Part shown: piece by piece, positions 41,077-50,062 of the stretch
How the letters are laid out: every line of letters starts with the position of its first letter
Position numbering within the stretch: the first letter of the stretch is position 1
Source: Paenibacillus sp. OV219
GTDB taxonomy: Bacteria > Bacillota > Bacilli > Paenibacillales > Paenibacillaceae
DNA length: 64,000 bases
NCBI RefSeq assembly: GCF_900110075.1
Contig: NZ_FOCJ01000007.1
Location: forward strand, 310,001-374,000
Direction: 5' to 3'
Notes under the pieces: model-generated
Told to the model about the DNA's origin: nothing
Database searches by the model: none
The model's input: the letters and a program-made list of their open reading frames with translations, nothing else
Position numbers and translations under genes: made by a program

Positions 41077-41164
41077 GATAGAAGGTTCTATACGAGTTAT
41101 AAAGTGAATGTTTATTTATTGTCAAAATAAATTATTGAGATAATGGAGTGAATATAAGTCATTC

Positions 41165-41250
41165 CACTAATGGGCACGGCACGATAGTTCAACAAACACA
41201 CGAAGGCAGCCTGCCAAAGATGAACGGCTGCCGTTTCTGTCTTTAGTGTG
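41165..41250 (+). repeat. islet repeat element R3
   Basis: ACTAATGGGCAC box, GATAGTTCAAC, hairpin GGCAGCCTGCC / GGCTGCC with a T-rich tail. The right-hand box is not recognisable here. Confidence 0.65.
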
Positions 41251-41334
41251 CAGGTCGTCGTGGATAACCACATGAATGTCTTGGTATACTCTAATTGGTT
41301 AATCATATAACTACAAGTTAGGAGAGATCGGTAA

Positions 41335-41697
41335 ATGGGAGCATGGGGGACTGGTATTTTCGATGATGATACAACATGTGATGTACGTGATGAGTATAGT
41401 GCTTTATTAGAGGAGGGCTTGTCAGCTGAAGATGCTAGTAAAAGTCTACTCGATAATTATCATGATGAGTTCGAAGATGAGGAAGATGTAGAAGTCATGT
41501 CACTAGTATACATAGGACTAGCTGGTGCTCAATTGGAGAAGAATCATCTTCTAAATGAAATAAGAGTGAAAACAATTGAATTGATCGAAAAAGGCGCAGA
41601 CCTTAGTCTGTGGGAGGACTCAGAAGAGGAAGACCTTAAAGAAAGAAAACTTGTCTTATCTGAGTTCAAACAAAAATTACTTAATTCCAAATACTGA
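41335..41697 (+). CDS. islet gene 4, DUF4259-family protein
   Basis: 120 residues starting MGAWGTGIFDDDTTCDVRDE, the hallmark of DUF4259, followed by an acidic helical body. TTAGGAGAG lies upstream of the ATG. Proteins of this family often sit among toxin-immunity genes, and the biochemical role is not established. Confidence 0.8.
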   Translation: MGAWGTGIFDDDTTCDVRDEYSALLEEGLSAEDASKSLLDNYHDEFEDEEDVEVMSLVYIGLAGAQLEKNHLLNEIRVKTIELIEKGADLSLWEDSEEEDLKERKLVLSEFKQKLLNSKY

Positions 41698-41705
41698 AGT
41701 GTTAA

Positions 41706-41770
41706 AATAACGGGAACGATAGCACATCAATGAATAGGCTGCCGATCGGCGGCCTGTTGCGCTAACGGGC
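41706..41770 (+). repeat. islet repeat element R4
   Basis: AATAACGGGAACGATAG box, hairpin AGGCTGCC / GGCGGCCT, then GCGCTAACGGGC box. It follows islet gene 4. Confidence 0.7.
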
Positions 41771-41830
41771 AGGATACTTCAGTCAATCCTCGAATACTTC
41801 AGTAAAGGTAAAAGTATGGAGGTAAATGGA

Positions 41831-42106
41831 ATGTGCAATAGATGCGATGGTTTTTCAGAGAGAATAAATATCGCTCATCCATATGAATACTTTAATATTG
41901 TTGAACAAGTGAAGGAAGTCCTTAAACAAGGAACACTGGAGATTATCAAAGGTAACTGTGACTTTTTTTCTCTTCAAAAAGGACAGCCTTTTCCAGATGA
42001 TGTTTTATATCACTTGTTTAAATGTACTTCATGTAACAGAAAGTTTGAGTTAAGTGTTGAGACCTATCATGGCTCAGGTGGAGCCTGGGATGTATCGAAA
42101 TTGTGA
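41831..42106 (+). CDS. islet gene 5, small CxxC protein
   Basis: 91 residues from the ATG at 41831 (GGAGGT seven bases upstream; an in-frame ATG at 41816 lies before that ribosome site). MCNRCDG at the start and FKCTSCNRKFELSVETYHGSGG near the end give two CxxC pairs, likely a zinc site. Similar short proteins with the YHGSGG ending occur in immunity-gene clusters; function is unproven. Confidence 0.62.
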   Translation: MCNRCDGFSERINIAHPYEYFNIVEQVKEVLKQGTLEIIKGNCDFFSLQKGQPFPDDVLYHLFKCTSCNRKFELSVETYHGSGGAWDVSKL

Positions 42107-42128
42107 TTCCATATTCAGGTAAACGATT

Positions 42129-42205
42129 AAGCTAACGGGCACATTAGTTCAACAAAAACCGAAGGCATCCGATAATAATAATCGGATGCCTTTATTCAGC
42201 TAAGA
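42129..42205 (+). repeat. islet repeat element R5
   Basis: GCTAACGGGCAC box, ATTAGTTCAAC, perfect hairpin GGCATCCGAT / ATCGGATGCC followed by TTTATTC, then CAGCTAA. The hairpin also looks like an intrinsic terminator for islet gene 5. Confidence 0.75.
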
Positions 42206-42230
42206 GTCATTCTAATGTTTATTTGTATCA

Positions 42231-42266
42231 AAAAAGCCGTTGATGACCAATCCAAACGGCTTTTTA
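42231..42266. terminator. bidirectional terminator
   Basis: Stem AAAAAGCCGTT / AACGGCTTTTT. It serves the minus-strand stalk-domain gene. Confidence 0.85.
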
Positions 42267-42282
42267 TTCGTTGTATTGTCTA

Positions 42283-43029
42283 TTACGGCTTCATCCAAAC
42301 TCCACCGCTACCATCGTACTCTCTGTCGAATGTAATGAGTGGATTTTGGTCGTCCTTCTTAACTATAAATGCTACATAACCACTGTCGGATGCGCCAACG
42401 TAAAGGTTTGAGTTCAATTCGTCAGGAGTTACAACACTGTGGCGGTCGTAGTCTTTTCCTTGGGATGAAACAAGTGTAAAGTCAAAATAGCTAATACGTA
42501 CAGAAGTATCTGTATCCTGGTTAGAAACAACTTTCGCACCAATTTTGGCAAGCATGTATTCGTAGCCTTCAGGTGCAGGGTCGTTAAATTGATTCTCTTG
42601 TAGAATGAGTCTCCATGCTTCATCGCCTCGAATCACTTCTTCGAGTGTTAGAGCAATCGTGTATTTGCCGGAGTATTTGTCTACTTTATAATTCACTTCA
42701 CTACCAAGAGGTGCCGGCTTACTCCGACTTAATCCAATTGTGCTAGTAGGCTGAGTAGGTGTTTTGTTGGAACCTGTAGAAGTCCCAGAGGATGCTTTGC
42801 TTGTTACATTTACTGTTTTGCTAGATGCATCGTATTGCACACTAGCACCTAGGAGCGTTCCGATGTCCTTGAGTGGGAGGTAGGTGACTCCATTGATTAC
42901 TTTTGCATCTGTGTTTGCTACAGCACCATTTACTTTAATAGTGAACTTGGTAGCGGCGTAGGCCCCGAGTGCGGTGGAAGCTGCGATTACGGTTGTGAGT
43001 GCGGTTGCGATTAGGATTTTCTTTTTCAT
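42283..43029 (-). CDS. secreted stalk-domain protein (islet gene 6)
   Basis: 248 residues: signal peptide 1-25 (ends AYA-AT), copper-amine-oxidase N-terminal stalk module (FTIKVNGAVANTDAKVINGV, YLPLKDIGTLLGASVQYD), a Ser/Thr/Pro linker (about 80-95), then a beta-rich domain similar in layout to DUF4352 (YEYMLAKIGAKV). Probably exported. It is the only minus-strand gene of the islet. Confidence 0.75.
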   Translation of the reverse strand: MKKKILIATALTTVIAASTALGAYAATKFTIKVNGAVANTDAKVINGVTYLPLKDIGTLLGASVQYDASSKTVNVTSKASSGTSTGSNKTPTQPTSTIGLSRSKPAPLGSEVNYKVDKYSGKYTIALTLEEVIRGDEAWRLILQENQFNDPAPEGYEYMLAKIGAKVVSNQDTDTSVRISYFDFTLVSSQGKDYDRHSVVTPDELNSNLYVGASDSGYVAFIVKKDDQNPLITFDREYDGSGGVWMKP

Positions 43030-43207
43030 AGTGATATCCTCCTACGGTCATATGCAATTCTAGTAATATTTTATCACAAAATGTAGGAAAAGGAAGAAAT
43101 AAAAGGGTGGCTCGTGGCTTCCAATCTATGGCTATTTTCTTAATCTCTTCTAATAATTCCGCACTCATGCTTGCTGCAGTTTAATCACTTTTAAATGACG
43201 GAAATTC

Positions 43208-43260
43208 AACTAACGGGCACGTTAGCTCATTAAGCAAAAAGTCAGTTAGTCATAGTATAT
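43208..43260. repeat. islet repeat element R6
   Basis: CAACTAACGGGCACGTTAGC: here the box is a clean palindrome (CTAACG / CGTTAG). It lies near the right end of the islet, with no hairpin as good as in R1-R5. Confidence 0.6.
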
Positions 43261-43390
43261 GATCAGCTGCTCGAAGGGTTTTCATCTACCCGTTCATCTA
43301 CCGCCATAAAAATTCCTCCCGAACCTTAACGGTCTTTATAGGCTAAGATACAGCTTGTAGAACCATACGGAACCTACGTAAACTCGGTTG

Positions 43391-43441
43391 AAACGCACTC
43401 GTAATGCGTGTAGGCCGGGGGTTCAATTCCCTTCACCAGCA
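43391..43441 (+). pseudogene. 3' fragment of tRNA-Thr(CGT), putative attachment-site copy
   Basis: About 50 nt match the anticodon arm, T arm and 3' acceptor strand of the tRNA at 39644-39715, including CACTCGTAATGCGT and CCCTTCACCAGCA. There is a 2-nt insertion after the anticodon arm and two substitutions. No D arm or 5' acceptor is present. With the intact gene it brackets the AT-rich islet. Confidence 0.85.
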
Positions 43442-43460
43442 CCATCTAAATATAATAATA

Positions 43461-43498
43461 GCGCGGTTTCCGAGAGGCTGGGAATCGCGCTTTTTATT
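43461..43498 (+). terminator. terminator after tRNA fragment
   Basis: Stem GCGCGGTTTCC / GGGAATCGCGC followed by TTTTTATTG. A similar but broken sequence (GGCGCGCTTTCGGATAC) lies after the intact tRNA, and a near copy follows the protease gene. Confidence 0.85.
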
Positions 43499-43647
43499 GT
43501 TATTTGGCGAATGAAGAATAGCATTTCCTTATAATTGGTATTTATAGAAGTTACTATTTTTTCTATCAAATTATCCAACCCATTTCCTATTCCTTCATGT
43601 ATGATAGGGTCTAGTAGAATATTCCTATTTTTGAAAGGAAGGAAAGT

Positions 43648-46600
43648 ATGAAACGTTTTTTTGCGAGAATTGTAACACCAATGCTAGTTTTATCGTTATC
43701 ATTCCCTGCGTTTACATTTGCCGCTGCGGATAACACCGATAGTAAGCCGAAGGAATCAGGAGACTCTTTTTCAATTAGTACTCCCGACTCCCGATTAATT
43801 CAAGACAGCTTTTCCGGAACTGTTCCGGGAGATACGGATGTTCTACACTTCCTTACATTGAATAAAGAGAAGCTATCCTTATCTAGCAAAGCCGTTAGCA
43901 GTAAACAATCTTTCATTATGAGTAAGAAGAACAAAGATGAGGTTGGCAAAACGCACTACGTCTATCAACAATCGCTAAGCGGCGTTCCGGTCTACGGAAG
44001 CTATGCTCAAGTCAATGTGGATAGCGCCAGAAAAGTATATGCTGTGCAAAATAGTGTGGATACAGAGCTCGATCTATCCACTGTAAATACGAAACCTAAG
44101 CTAGCAGGTGAGGCAGCATTACAAGCATTCAAGAAAGATTTAGAGATAGACTACAAGCAATCGATTGAGCTAGAGACCAAGCTTGAAACGAAAGGGGGTA
44201 GCATTCAGTATCCTAAGCCGACTGCCAAGCTGATTATTTATCCTTATCAAGACAAGATTTATTTGGCTTATGAAGTGAATATGAGCTTTATCCACCCTGC
44301 TCACGCGAACTGGGTAGGTTATGTGGATGCTAATACTGGGGCGGTTATTGATAAGTATAATAAGCTTCAAGAGACAAACTCACCGATGACGGGTACAGGT
44401 TACGGCTATAACGGAGCTTCCAAGTCGTTGAATATTATTAAATATACATATGGAAGCTATACAGATTATGAGTTAGTCAACCTCACGCATCCTGGTATGA
44501 TTTTCACAGGAAGTTGGTACGAGTTGGATGGAAATGGCGTGCCTGCAACGTGGAGTAAGACAACTACATTCAGAGATAATACTTTGTTTCCTCCGCACTA
44601 TTACAGTGCAGCGGTCGATGCGCATTATAACACAAACCTAGTCTATAACTATTACAAGAATACATTAGGTAGAGATAGTATTGACGGCAATGGGATGGAT
44701 ATTTTTTCGTTAGTTAACGTACCCGATAATGGCTATCTGATGGATAATGCCTTCTGGGACGGAAGTGCGATGTATTACGGCGATGGGTCTGGTGTTTCCA
44801 ATGGAGGTATGAATTGTACGTCCTGTGCCCTTGATATCGTTGCTCACGAGATTACGCACGGCGTTACCCAATACACGAGCGGCCTTGAATATCGGAATCA
44901 GTCTGGCGCATTAAACGAATCCTTCTCTGACATTATGGGAGTCGTTATCGATTCCAATGACTGGGATATGGGTGAGGATTCCGGAATGATCGGCCGAAGC
45001 CTACAATATCCAGCCCGGTATGGCCAACCGGGAAAAATGTCAGACAGCACCTATTGGCCGGAATCCAATGAGGAAGATAATGGCGGCGTACATACGAACA
45101 GCGGCATTCCGAATCACGCAGCTTATTTAATGGTTAGTAAAATCGATGGTGCAGGCCTTTCTTTAAATGGCAGAACTACTTTGGGTAAACTCACCTACGC
45201 TGCAATGCAGTACTTATTTCCTACAGCTGATTTCATGGATGCAAGATTCGCTTACTTGATGGCAGTAGACTCTCTGCCTGGGCTTACCTCGCAGCAAGTC
45301 AAGAAGCTGAAGTCTATCGTAATTGATGCATGGGCTGAGGTAGGCATCTCTTATTCCGTTTACGATTTCTCGGGTATCTTTTATGACACTACTATGTCTG
45401 CGACCTTTAACTGGTCGATTGGCTCAGGGGCTACGAGCGTAGCGGTTCAACAATCCACTGATGGAGGATACAATTGGACAAGCGCTGCAACCAGTACTTT
45501 GACTACTGCTGCAACAACGGCGACAGTTAGTCATTTACTTCCTGGAAAGCACTATTTATTCCGCTTAGTCGTGGTTGGTGGCAATAGTGCCGGTAATTCT
45601 AATTTGCTCTCCCTTGATACGCCAAATGCTAAATTAAATTCATTCACGAACACAGCCAAGAATGCAACAACGGCAAGCTTTGCATGGACGGAAGCGTCTG
45701 ATGCAAGCGCAGTGGAAATTCAGAAATCCACCGATGGAGGCACCAATTGGACGAAGGCTTCGACACTCGATGCAATCGTTCCAAATGCAACAGGTGCAAC
45801 GGTTACTAATTTGACTCCGAATACAGCTTATAAATTCCGTCTTCTAGTTACTGGAGGCGGTTATGGGGGCGATTCTAACGTCGTAGATGTCAAAACGGAT
45901 GTTATCCCCATTACAGATTTAAAAGTTTCAAGCAAAACAGGCTCCAGCTTAACTTTCAGTTGGACAGCGGCAACAGGTGCGACAAGTGTCATTTTGCAGC
46001 AATCTACGAATGGCACAACATGGACAACGGCTACTACAAGCGCGCTGAATGCAACATCAACGAGTGCTACAGTTACTGGCCTTCTAGCTGGCACAGCACT
46101 TAAATTCCGGCTGTCCGTAACGAACGGCTACAGTGCCGGGTATTCCAACGTCCTGGACGAGACGACGCTTACTGTACCCGTAGCGAGCTTTGCGCTAAAA
46201 GCTGCTGCTACGACGACAAGCGCGTCGTTCACATGGGCTGCAGCTGTTCGTGCAACAAGCATCGTTATTGAGCAATCTGCCGATGACGGCGAGAATTGGA
46301 AGACAGCAACAGCGAGTAAAATCGCGACTTCCGCTACAACCGCGACAGTTACGGGTTTAACACCGAATACGAGCTACCAGTTCCGGTTGAAAGTAGTAGG
46401 CGGCGGTAATGCCGGTACATCTACTGCGGTAGGAGCAAAGACTGTTCCAGTGACGATTACAACTTTTGCAAATACGGCCAAAGCAGCAACTACCGCTTCG
46501 TTTAAATGGACGCCAAGCGCAGGCTCTATCGCCACAACGATTAATGTAGAGCAGTCCACCGACCTCTCTACATGGGTAACGTCAACGACAGATACGCCGA

Positions 46601-48948
46601 TAGCATCCAATTCGGCAGTCGCTACGGTTACAAACCTAATACCGAATAAAGCGTACAGCTTCAGGCTGAAAGTAGACGGCGGTATGAATGAGGGTATCTC
46701 GAACGTGACGGCGGTTACTACCATTCCGCAGCCGATTGCGGGCCTGGCGAGAAAGACTGCAACAACCACGAGCATCTCGATGGAATGGACTCCGGCTATC
46801 GGTGCAACAGCGGTAGTCGTTCAGCAGTCCACGAATGGAACGTCATGGACGGCAGCAGCAACGGCAGCAGCAACAGGTCCACTTAATGCGAATGCATCGT
46901 CAGCCACAGTAACCGGCTTGCTGCAGGGCGCTCCGTATAAGTTCCGACTGCTCGTTACCGGTGGGCAAAACGCAGGTAATTCTGCTGTTCTGGACGCGAC
47001 GACGGAATCCGTACCTGTAGCGAACTTTACGCTGAAAGGCGCGGCGGCGACAACAAGTGCGTCGTTCACATGGACGGCAGCTGTTCGTGCAACTAGCATC
47101 GTCATTGAACAGTCTGAAGACGGCGGATCAAGTTGGAAAACAGCGACGAGCGCCAAGATTTCAGCTACGGCAACAACAGCTACGGTTACGGGCTTAAAGC
47201 CGAATACCGCATATAAGTTCCGGTTGAAAGTGGTAGGCGGCGCTAACGACGGTACGTCTGTTGCTGCTGTGGCGAAGACTGTTCCGGTGCCGATTACAAC
47301 CTTTGCGAATACGGCCAAAGCAGCGACCACTGCTTCGTTCAAATGGACGCCAAGCGCGGGTTCAATCGCCACAACGATTACTGTAGAGCAGTCCACGGAC
47401 CTCACTACGTGGGTGACCTCAACAACAGATACGCCGATTGCATCCAACGGCGCAGTCGCAACGGTTACAGGCTTGACGCCGAACAAACTGTACAGCTTCC
47501 GGCTGAAAATAGACGGCGGTATGAACGAAGGCATCTCGAACGTGACGGCGGTTACAACCATTCCTCAGCCGATTGCGGACCTGGCGAGAAAGACTGCAAC
47601 GCTCACGGAAATCTCGTTGGAATGGACTCCAGCTATCGGTGCATCAGCGGTAGTCGTTCAGCAGTCCACGGACGGTACGAAATGGACGACAGCAGCAACA
47701 ACAGTCACACTTAATGCGAATGCATCGTCAGCAACAGTAACTGGCTTGCTGCAAGGCGCTCCGTATAAGTTCCGCCTGCTCGTTACTGGCGGGCAGAACG
47801 TAGGCAATTCTGCTGTTCTGGAAGCGACGACGCAAACGATCCCAGTAGAGAACTTTGTGCTGAAAGGCGCGGCGGCGGCGACAAGTGCATCGTTCACGTG
47901 GAAAGCAGCTGTTCGTGCAACAAGCATCGTTATTGAGCAATCTGAAGACGGCGGCGAGAATTGGAAAACAGCGACGAGCTCCAAGATTTCAGCTACGGCA
48001 ACAACAGCGACGGTTACGGGCTTAAAGCCGAATACCATCTATCAATTCCGGTTGAAAGTAGTAGGCGGCGCTAACGGAGGTACGACTACTGCTGTTGTTG
48101 AGGCGAAGACTGCTCCTCTGCCGATTACAACCTTTGCAAACACGGCCAAAACAGCGACTACCGTATCGTTCAATTGGACGCCAAGTACGGGCTCAATTGC
48201 CACAACAATTACCGTAGAGCAGTCCACGGACCTCACTACGTGGGTACCGTCAACAACAGATACGCCGATTGCATCCAACGGCGCAGTAGCAACGGTTACA
48301 GGTTTGACGCCGAACAAGCCGTACAGCTTCCGGCTGAGAATAGACGGTGGTATGAACGAAGGCATCTCGAACGTGACGGCGGTCACGACCAATCCGCAGC
48401 CGATCACAGATCTGGCAATAGAGACCGCAGCGACCACGAGCATCTCGCTTCATTGGACTCCTGCTATCGGTGCTACCGCGGTGATCATTCAGCAGTCGAC
48501 GAACGGTACGACATGGAAGTCAGCCACAACAGCAACGCTTAGTGTTGATGCATCGTCAGCAACAGTAACCGGCTTGCTGCAGGGCGCTCCGTATAAGTTC
48601 CGCCTGGTCGTTACTGGCGGACAGAACGCAGGCAACTCTGCCGTTCTGGACGCGACGACGGCATCCGTACCCGTAGCGAACTTTGCTCTGAAGAGTGCTG
48701 CGACGAAGACTAGCGTAATATTCACGTGGACAGCTGCCGTGCGTGCAACAAGCATCGTCATTGAGCAATCTACCGACGGTGGAGTGAGTTGGAAAACAGC
48801 GAAGAGCTCCACGATTTCAACATCGGTAACAACAGCGACGGTTACAGGCTTAACGGCGAATACCGCTTATCAGTTCCGGTTGAAAGTAGTAGGCGGCGCT
48901 AATGCAGGCACGTCTACTAGTGTTGTTGAGACGAAGACAAGCACCTAA
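43648..48948 (+). CDS. secreted M4 (thermolysin-like) metalloprotease with 13 Fn3-like repeats
   Basis: 1766 residues. Signal peptide 1-27, FTP/PepSY-type propeptide (to about 240), M4 catalytic domain (about 245-575) with zinc motif HEITH at 400-404, third ligand Glu424 (NESFSD) and transition-state His490 (GIPNHAAY). From about 575 to the end there are 13 fibronectin-III-like domains of about 90 residues. The enzyme part resembles neutral protease/bacillolysin; the Fn3 tail probably binds wall or substrate. AAGGAAGG precedes the ATG. Confidence 0.93.
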   Translation: MKRFFARIVTPMLVLSLSFPAFTFAAADNTDSKPKESGDSFSISTPDSRLIQDSFSGTVPGDTDVLHFLTLNKEKLSLSSKAVSSKQSFIMSKKNKDEVGKTHYVYQQSLSGVPVYGSYAQVNVDSARKVYAVQNSVDTELDLSTVNTKPKLAGEAALQAFKKDLEIDYKQSIELETKLETKGGSIQYPKPTAKLIIYPYQDKIYLAYEVNMSFIHPAHANWVGYVDANTGAVIDKYNKLQETNSPMTGTGYGYNGASKSLNIIKYTYGSYTDYELVNLTHPGMIFTGSWYELDGNGVPATWSKTTTFRDNTLFPPHYYSAAVDAHYNTNLVYNYYKNTLGRDSIDGNGMDIFSLVNVPDNGYLMDNAFWDGSAMYYGDGSGVSNGGMNCTSCALDIVAHEITHGVTQYTSGLEYRNQSGALNESFSDIMGVVIDSNDWDMGEDSGMIGRSLQYPARYGQPGKMSDSTYWPESNEEDNGGVHTNSGIPNHAAYLMVSKIDGAGLSLNGRTTLGKLTYAAMQYLFPTADFMDARFAYLMAVDSLPGLTSQQVKKLKSIVIDAWAEVGISYSVYDFSGIFYDTTMSATFNWSIGSGATSVAVQQSTDGGYNWTSAATSTLTTAATTATVSHLLPGKHYLFRLVVVGGNSAGNSNLLSLDTPNAKLNSFTNTAKNATTASFAWTEASDASAVEIQKSTDGGTNWTKASTLDAIVPNATGATVTNLTPNTAYKFRLLVTGGGYGGDSNVVDVKTDVIPITDLKVSSKTGSSLTFSWTAATGATSVILQQSTNGTTWTTATTSALNATSTSATVTGLLAGTALKFRLSVTNGYSAGYSNVLDETTLTVPVASFALKAAATTTSASFTWAAAVRATSIVIEQSADDGENWKTATASKIATSATTATVTGLTPNTSYQFRLKVVGGGNAGTSTAVGAKTVPVTITTFANTAKAATTASFKWTPSAGSIATTINVEQSTDLSTWVTSTTDTPIASNSAVATVTNLIPNKAYSFRLKVDGGMNEGISNVTAVTTIPQPIAGLARKTATTTSISMEWTPAIGATAVVVQQSTNGTSWTAAATAAATGPLNANASSATVTGLLQGAPYKFRLLVTGGQNAGNSAVLDATTESVPVANFTLKGAAATTSASFTWTAAVRATSIVIEQSEDGGSSWKTATSAKISATATTATVTGLKPNTAYKFRLKVVGGANDGTSVAAVAKTVPVPITTFANTAKAATTASFKWTPSAGSIATTITVEQSTDLTTWVTSTTDTPIASNGAVATVTGLTPNKLYSFRLKIDGGMNEGISNVTAVTTIPQPIADLARKTATLTEISLEWTPAIGASAVVVQQSTDGTKWTTAATTVTLNANASSATVTGLLQGAPYKFRLLVTGGQNVGNSAVLEATTQTIPVENFVLKGAAAATSASFTWKAAVRATSIVIEQSEDGGENWKTATSSKISATATTATVTGLKPNTIYQFRLKVVGGANGGTTTAVVEAKTAPLPITTFANTAKTATTVSFNWTPSTGSIATTITVEQSTDLTTWVPSTTDTPIASNGAVATVTGLTPNKPYSFRLRIDGGMNEGISNVTAVTTNPQPITDLAIETAATTSISLHWTPAIGATAVIIQQSTNGTTWKSATTATLSVDASSATVTGLLQGAPYKFRLVVTGGQNAGNSAVLDATTASVPVANFALKSAATKTSVIFTWTAAVRATSIVIEQSTDGGVSWKTAKSSTISTSVTTATVTGLTANTAYQFRLKVVGGANAGTSTSVVETKTST
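46180..48945 (+). repeat. higher-order Fn3 repeat (three-domain modules)
   Basis: Fn3 domains 4-12 repeat as three sets of three (types RATSIVIEQS, SIATTI-VEQSTDL, PAIGA-AVVVQQST), with one extra first-type domain at the end. Equivalent points at 46465, 47302 and 48133 give periods of 837 and 831 bp. Confidence 0.88.
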
Positions 48949-48976
48949 TCGTTTCAAGCGTTCTATGATTCGTCAA

Positions 48977-49014
48977 GGCGCGGTTCCCGAGTAGTCGGGG
49001 ATCGCGCTTCTTTG
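48977..49014 (+). terminator. terminator after protease gene
   Basis: Stem GGCGCGGTTCCCG / CGGGGATCGCGC then TTCTTTG. It is very similar to the hairpin at 43461-43498. Confidence 0.8.
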
Positions 49015-49137
49015 TGTGTTTCATGGAATCGGATGCAGACAGCTTCGCAATAGTTTCTTGGCTGTTACTGGGCGCATGCTCGTCCTAAATTCGACGAAGC
49101 GCTGAAGCGCTCCGCCGGAAACGGAAGCACCCGTCAG

Positions 49138-49530
49138 CTAGATAATTTTGCTATACCAATCTAATAGAGCATTTTTAACTGCGGTCTTAATCTCTTTCTC
49201 GATGAAACTTCCTGAGTATATTCGGGTCGAAATCGAATCAAACACAGCATCGATGTTGATGCTATCTAAGTGGGTTGCCGACACCCATAGCCCATATATC
49301 CTTGCGTTTGCATACGAGAGATAAATAGCTCGAAATGTATTGGATTGTATTTCTAAAGTACGATCAGTTTCAACAAATGCTCTAATAACTGGCATCATTT
49401 CAGACTTTACACGCTCTATCACATCGGTAACATCATCTTGATCCCAGTGGTTTTTGTTCATTTTCTCTTGCTTCAACTTTTTAATTCGGTCTCGGAAGTC
49501 TACGAAATCGAAATCATCTTCTTTATTCAT
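49138..49530 (-). CDS. hypothetical protein, 130 residues
   Basis: Mostly helical, acidic N-terminus (MNKEDDFDFVDFRDRIKKL), no membrane segment and no motif I recognise. AAAGGAG lies upstream of the ATG. AT-rich codon use like the islet genes. Accessory gene of unknown role. Confidence 0.6.
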   Translation of the reverse strand: MNKEDDFDFVDFRDRIKKLKQEKMNKNHWDQDDVTDVIERVKSEMMPVIRAFVETDRTLEIQSNTFRAIYLSYANARIYGLWVSATHLDSINIDAVFDSISTRIYSGSFIEKEIKTAVKNALLDWYSKII

Positions 49531-49625
49531 TCCTAGCTATTCTCCTTTCAAAAATGTATTGCCCTTGGCAGGGCTGCGCATCACATAGTGGTCTGTATCG
49601 ACGACTTGATGCCCATAGATTTTCA

Positions 49626-49659
49626 ATAAAAAGGGGTACGGATCAAATTCCGTACCCTC
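49626..49659 (-). terminator. terminator after small gene at 49704
   Basis: Minus-strand stem GGGTACGGA / TCCGTACCC followed by CTTTTTATT. Confidence 0.85.
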
Positions 49660-49703
49660 GCCGGCTATAGATTGGATTTGACCTAGCGATCTACACATTC
49701 ATT

Positions 49704-49928
49704 TCAATTATGAATCGAGATTGCTTGAATACTACGAGGATTAATAAACAAGACTTCATTATTGACCAAGAACAGTGCGGAATTCCCTTCAAATCCAAGG
49801 AAAGTAGCTCGAATCCCTTGTGGACCAGTGTGATCGAACACAACGTCTACACGTACCCCTGGAGAGAGACGGAACAAAATGCTTGGAGCTCCTCCAAACC
49901 CTCTATCGAAACCAAAACCACAACTCAT
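49704..49928 (-). CDS. small Gly-rich protein, copy 1 of a paralogous pair
   Basis: 74 residues: Gly/Phe-rich start (MSCGFGFDRGFGG), then a beta-rich core with SPGVRVDVVFDHTGPQG and FINPRSIQAISI. The core pattern recalls small Sm-like beta-barrels such as DUF2642 proteins found in spore coats, but this is a guess from pattern only. GGGAGG precedes the ATG. It is nearly identical in its core to the gene at 50063-50308. Confidence 0.65.
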   Translation of the reverse strand: MSCGFGFDRGFGGAPSILFRLSPGVRVDVVFDHTGPQGIRATFLGFEGNSALFLVNNEVLFINPRSIQAISIHN

Positions 49929-50062
49929 ATCTTTTTCCTCCCTTCAATGAATCTCATATACAATATGAGAGTCTGTTTGCAAATGACAAGGCTAATCTAC
50001 TAATGAATTAATGAATTTTGTGAGATTGAGAGATTTGCAACGTTACATAATGGAGATCTGAC

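Noticed and set aside
42935-43168. Minus-strand frame starting MSAELLEEIKKIAIDWKP
   Set aside because: It overlaps the secreted stalk-domain gene, has no ribosome site and soon becomes nonsense. It could be a gene fragment but cannot be supported.
40087-43260. Integron attC sites
   Set aside because: The elements lack the RYYYAAC/GTTRRRY core pair in the right places and no integron integrase is present; kept only as a cassette-like repeat.
45861-48812. Long minus-strand open frames opposite the Fn3 repeats of the protease
   Set aside because: They are shadows caused by the Thr/Ala-rich codon pattern of the repeated Fn3 domains.
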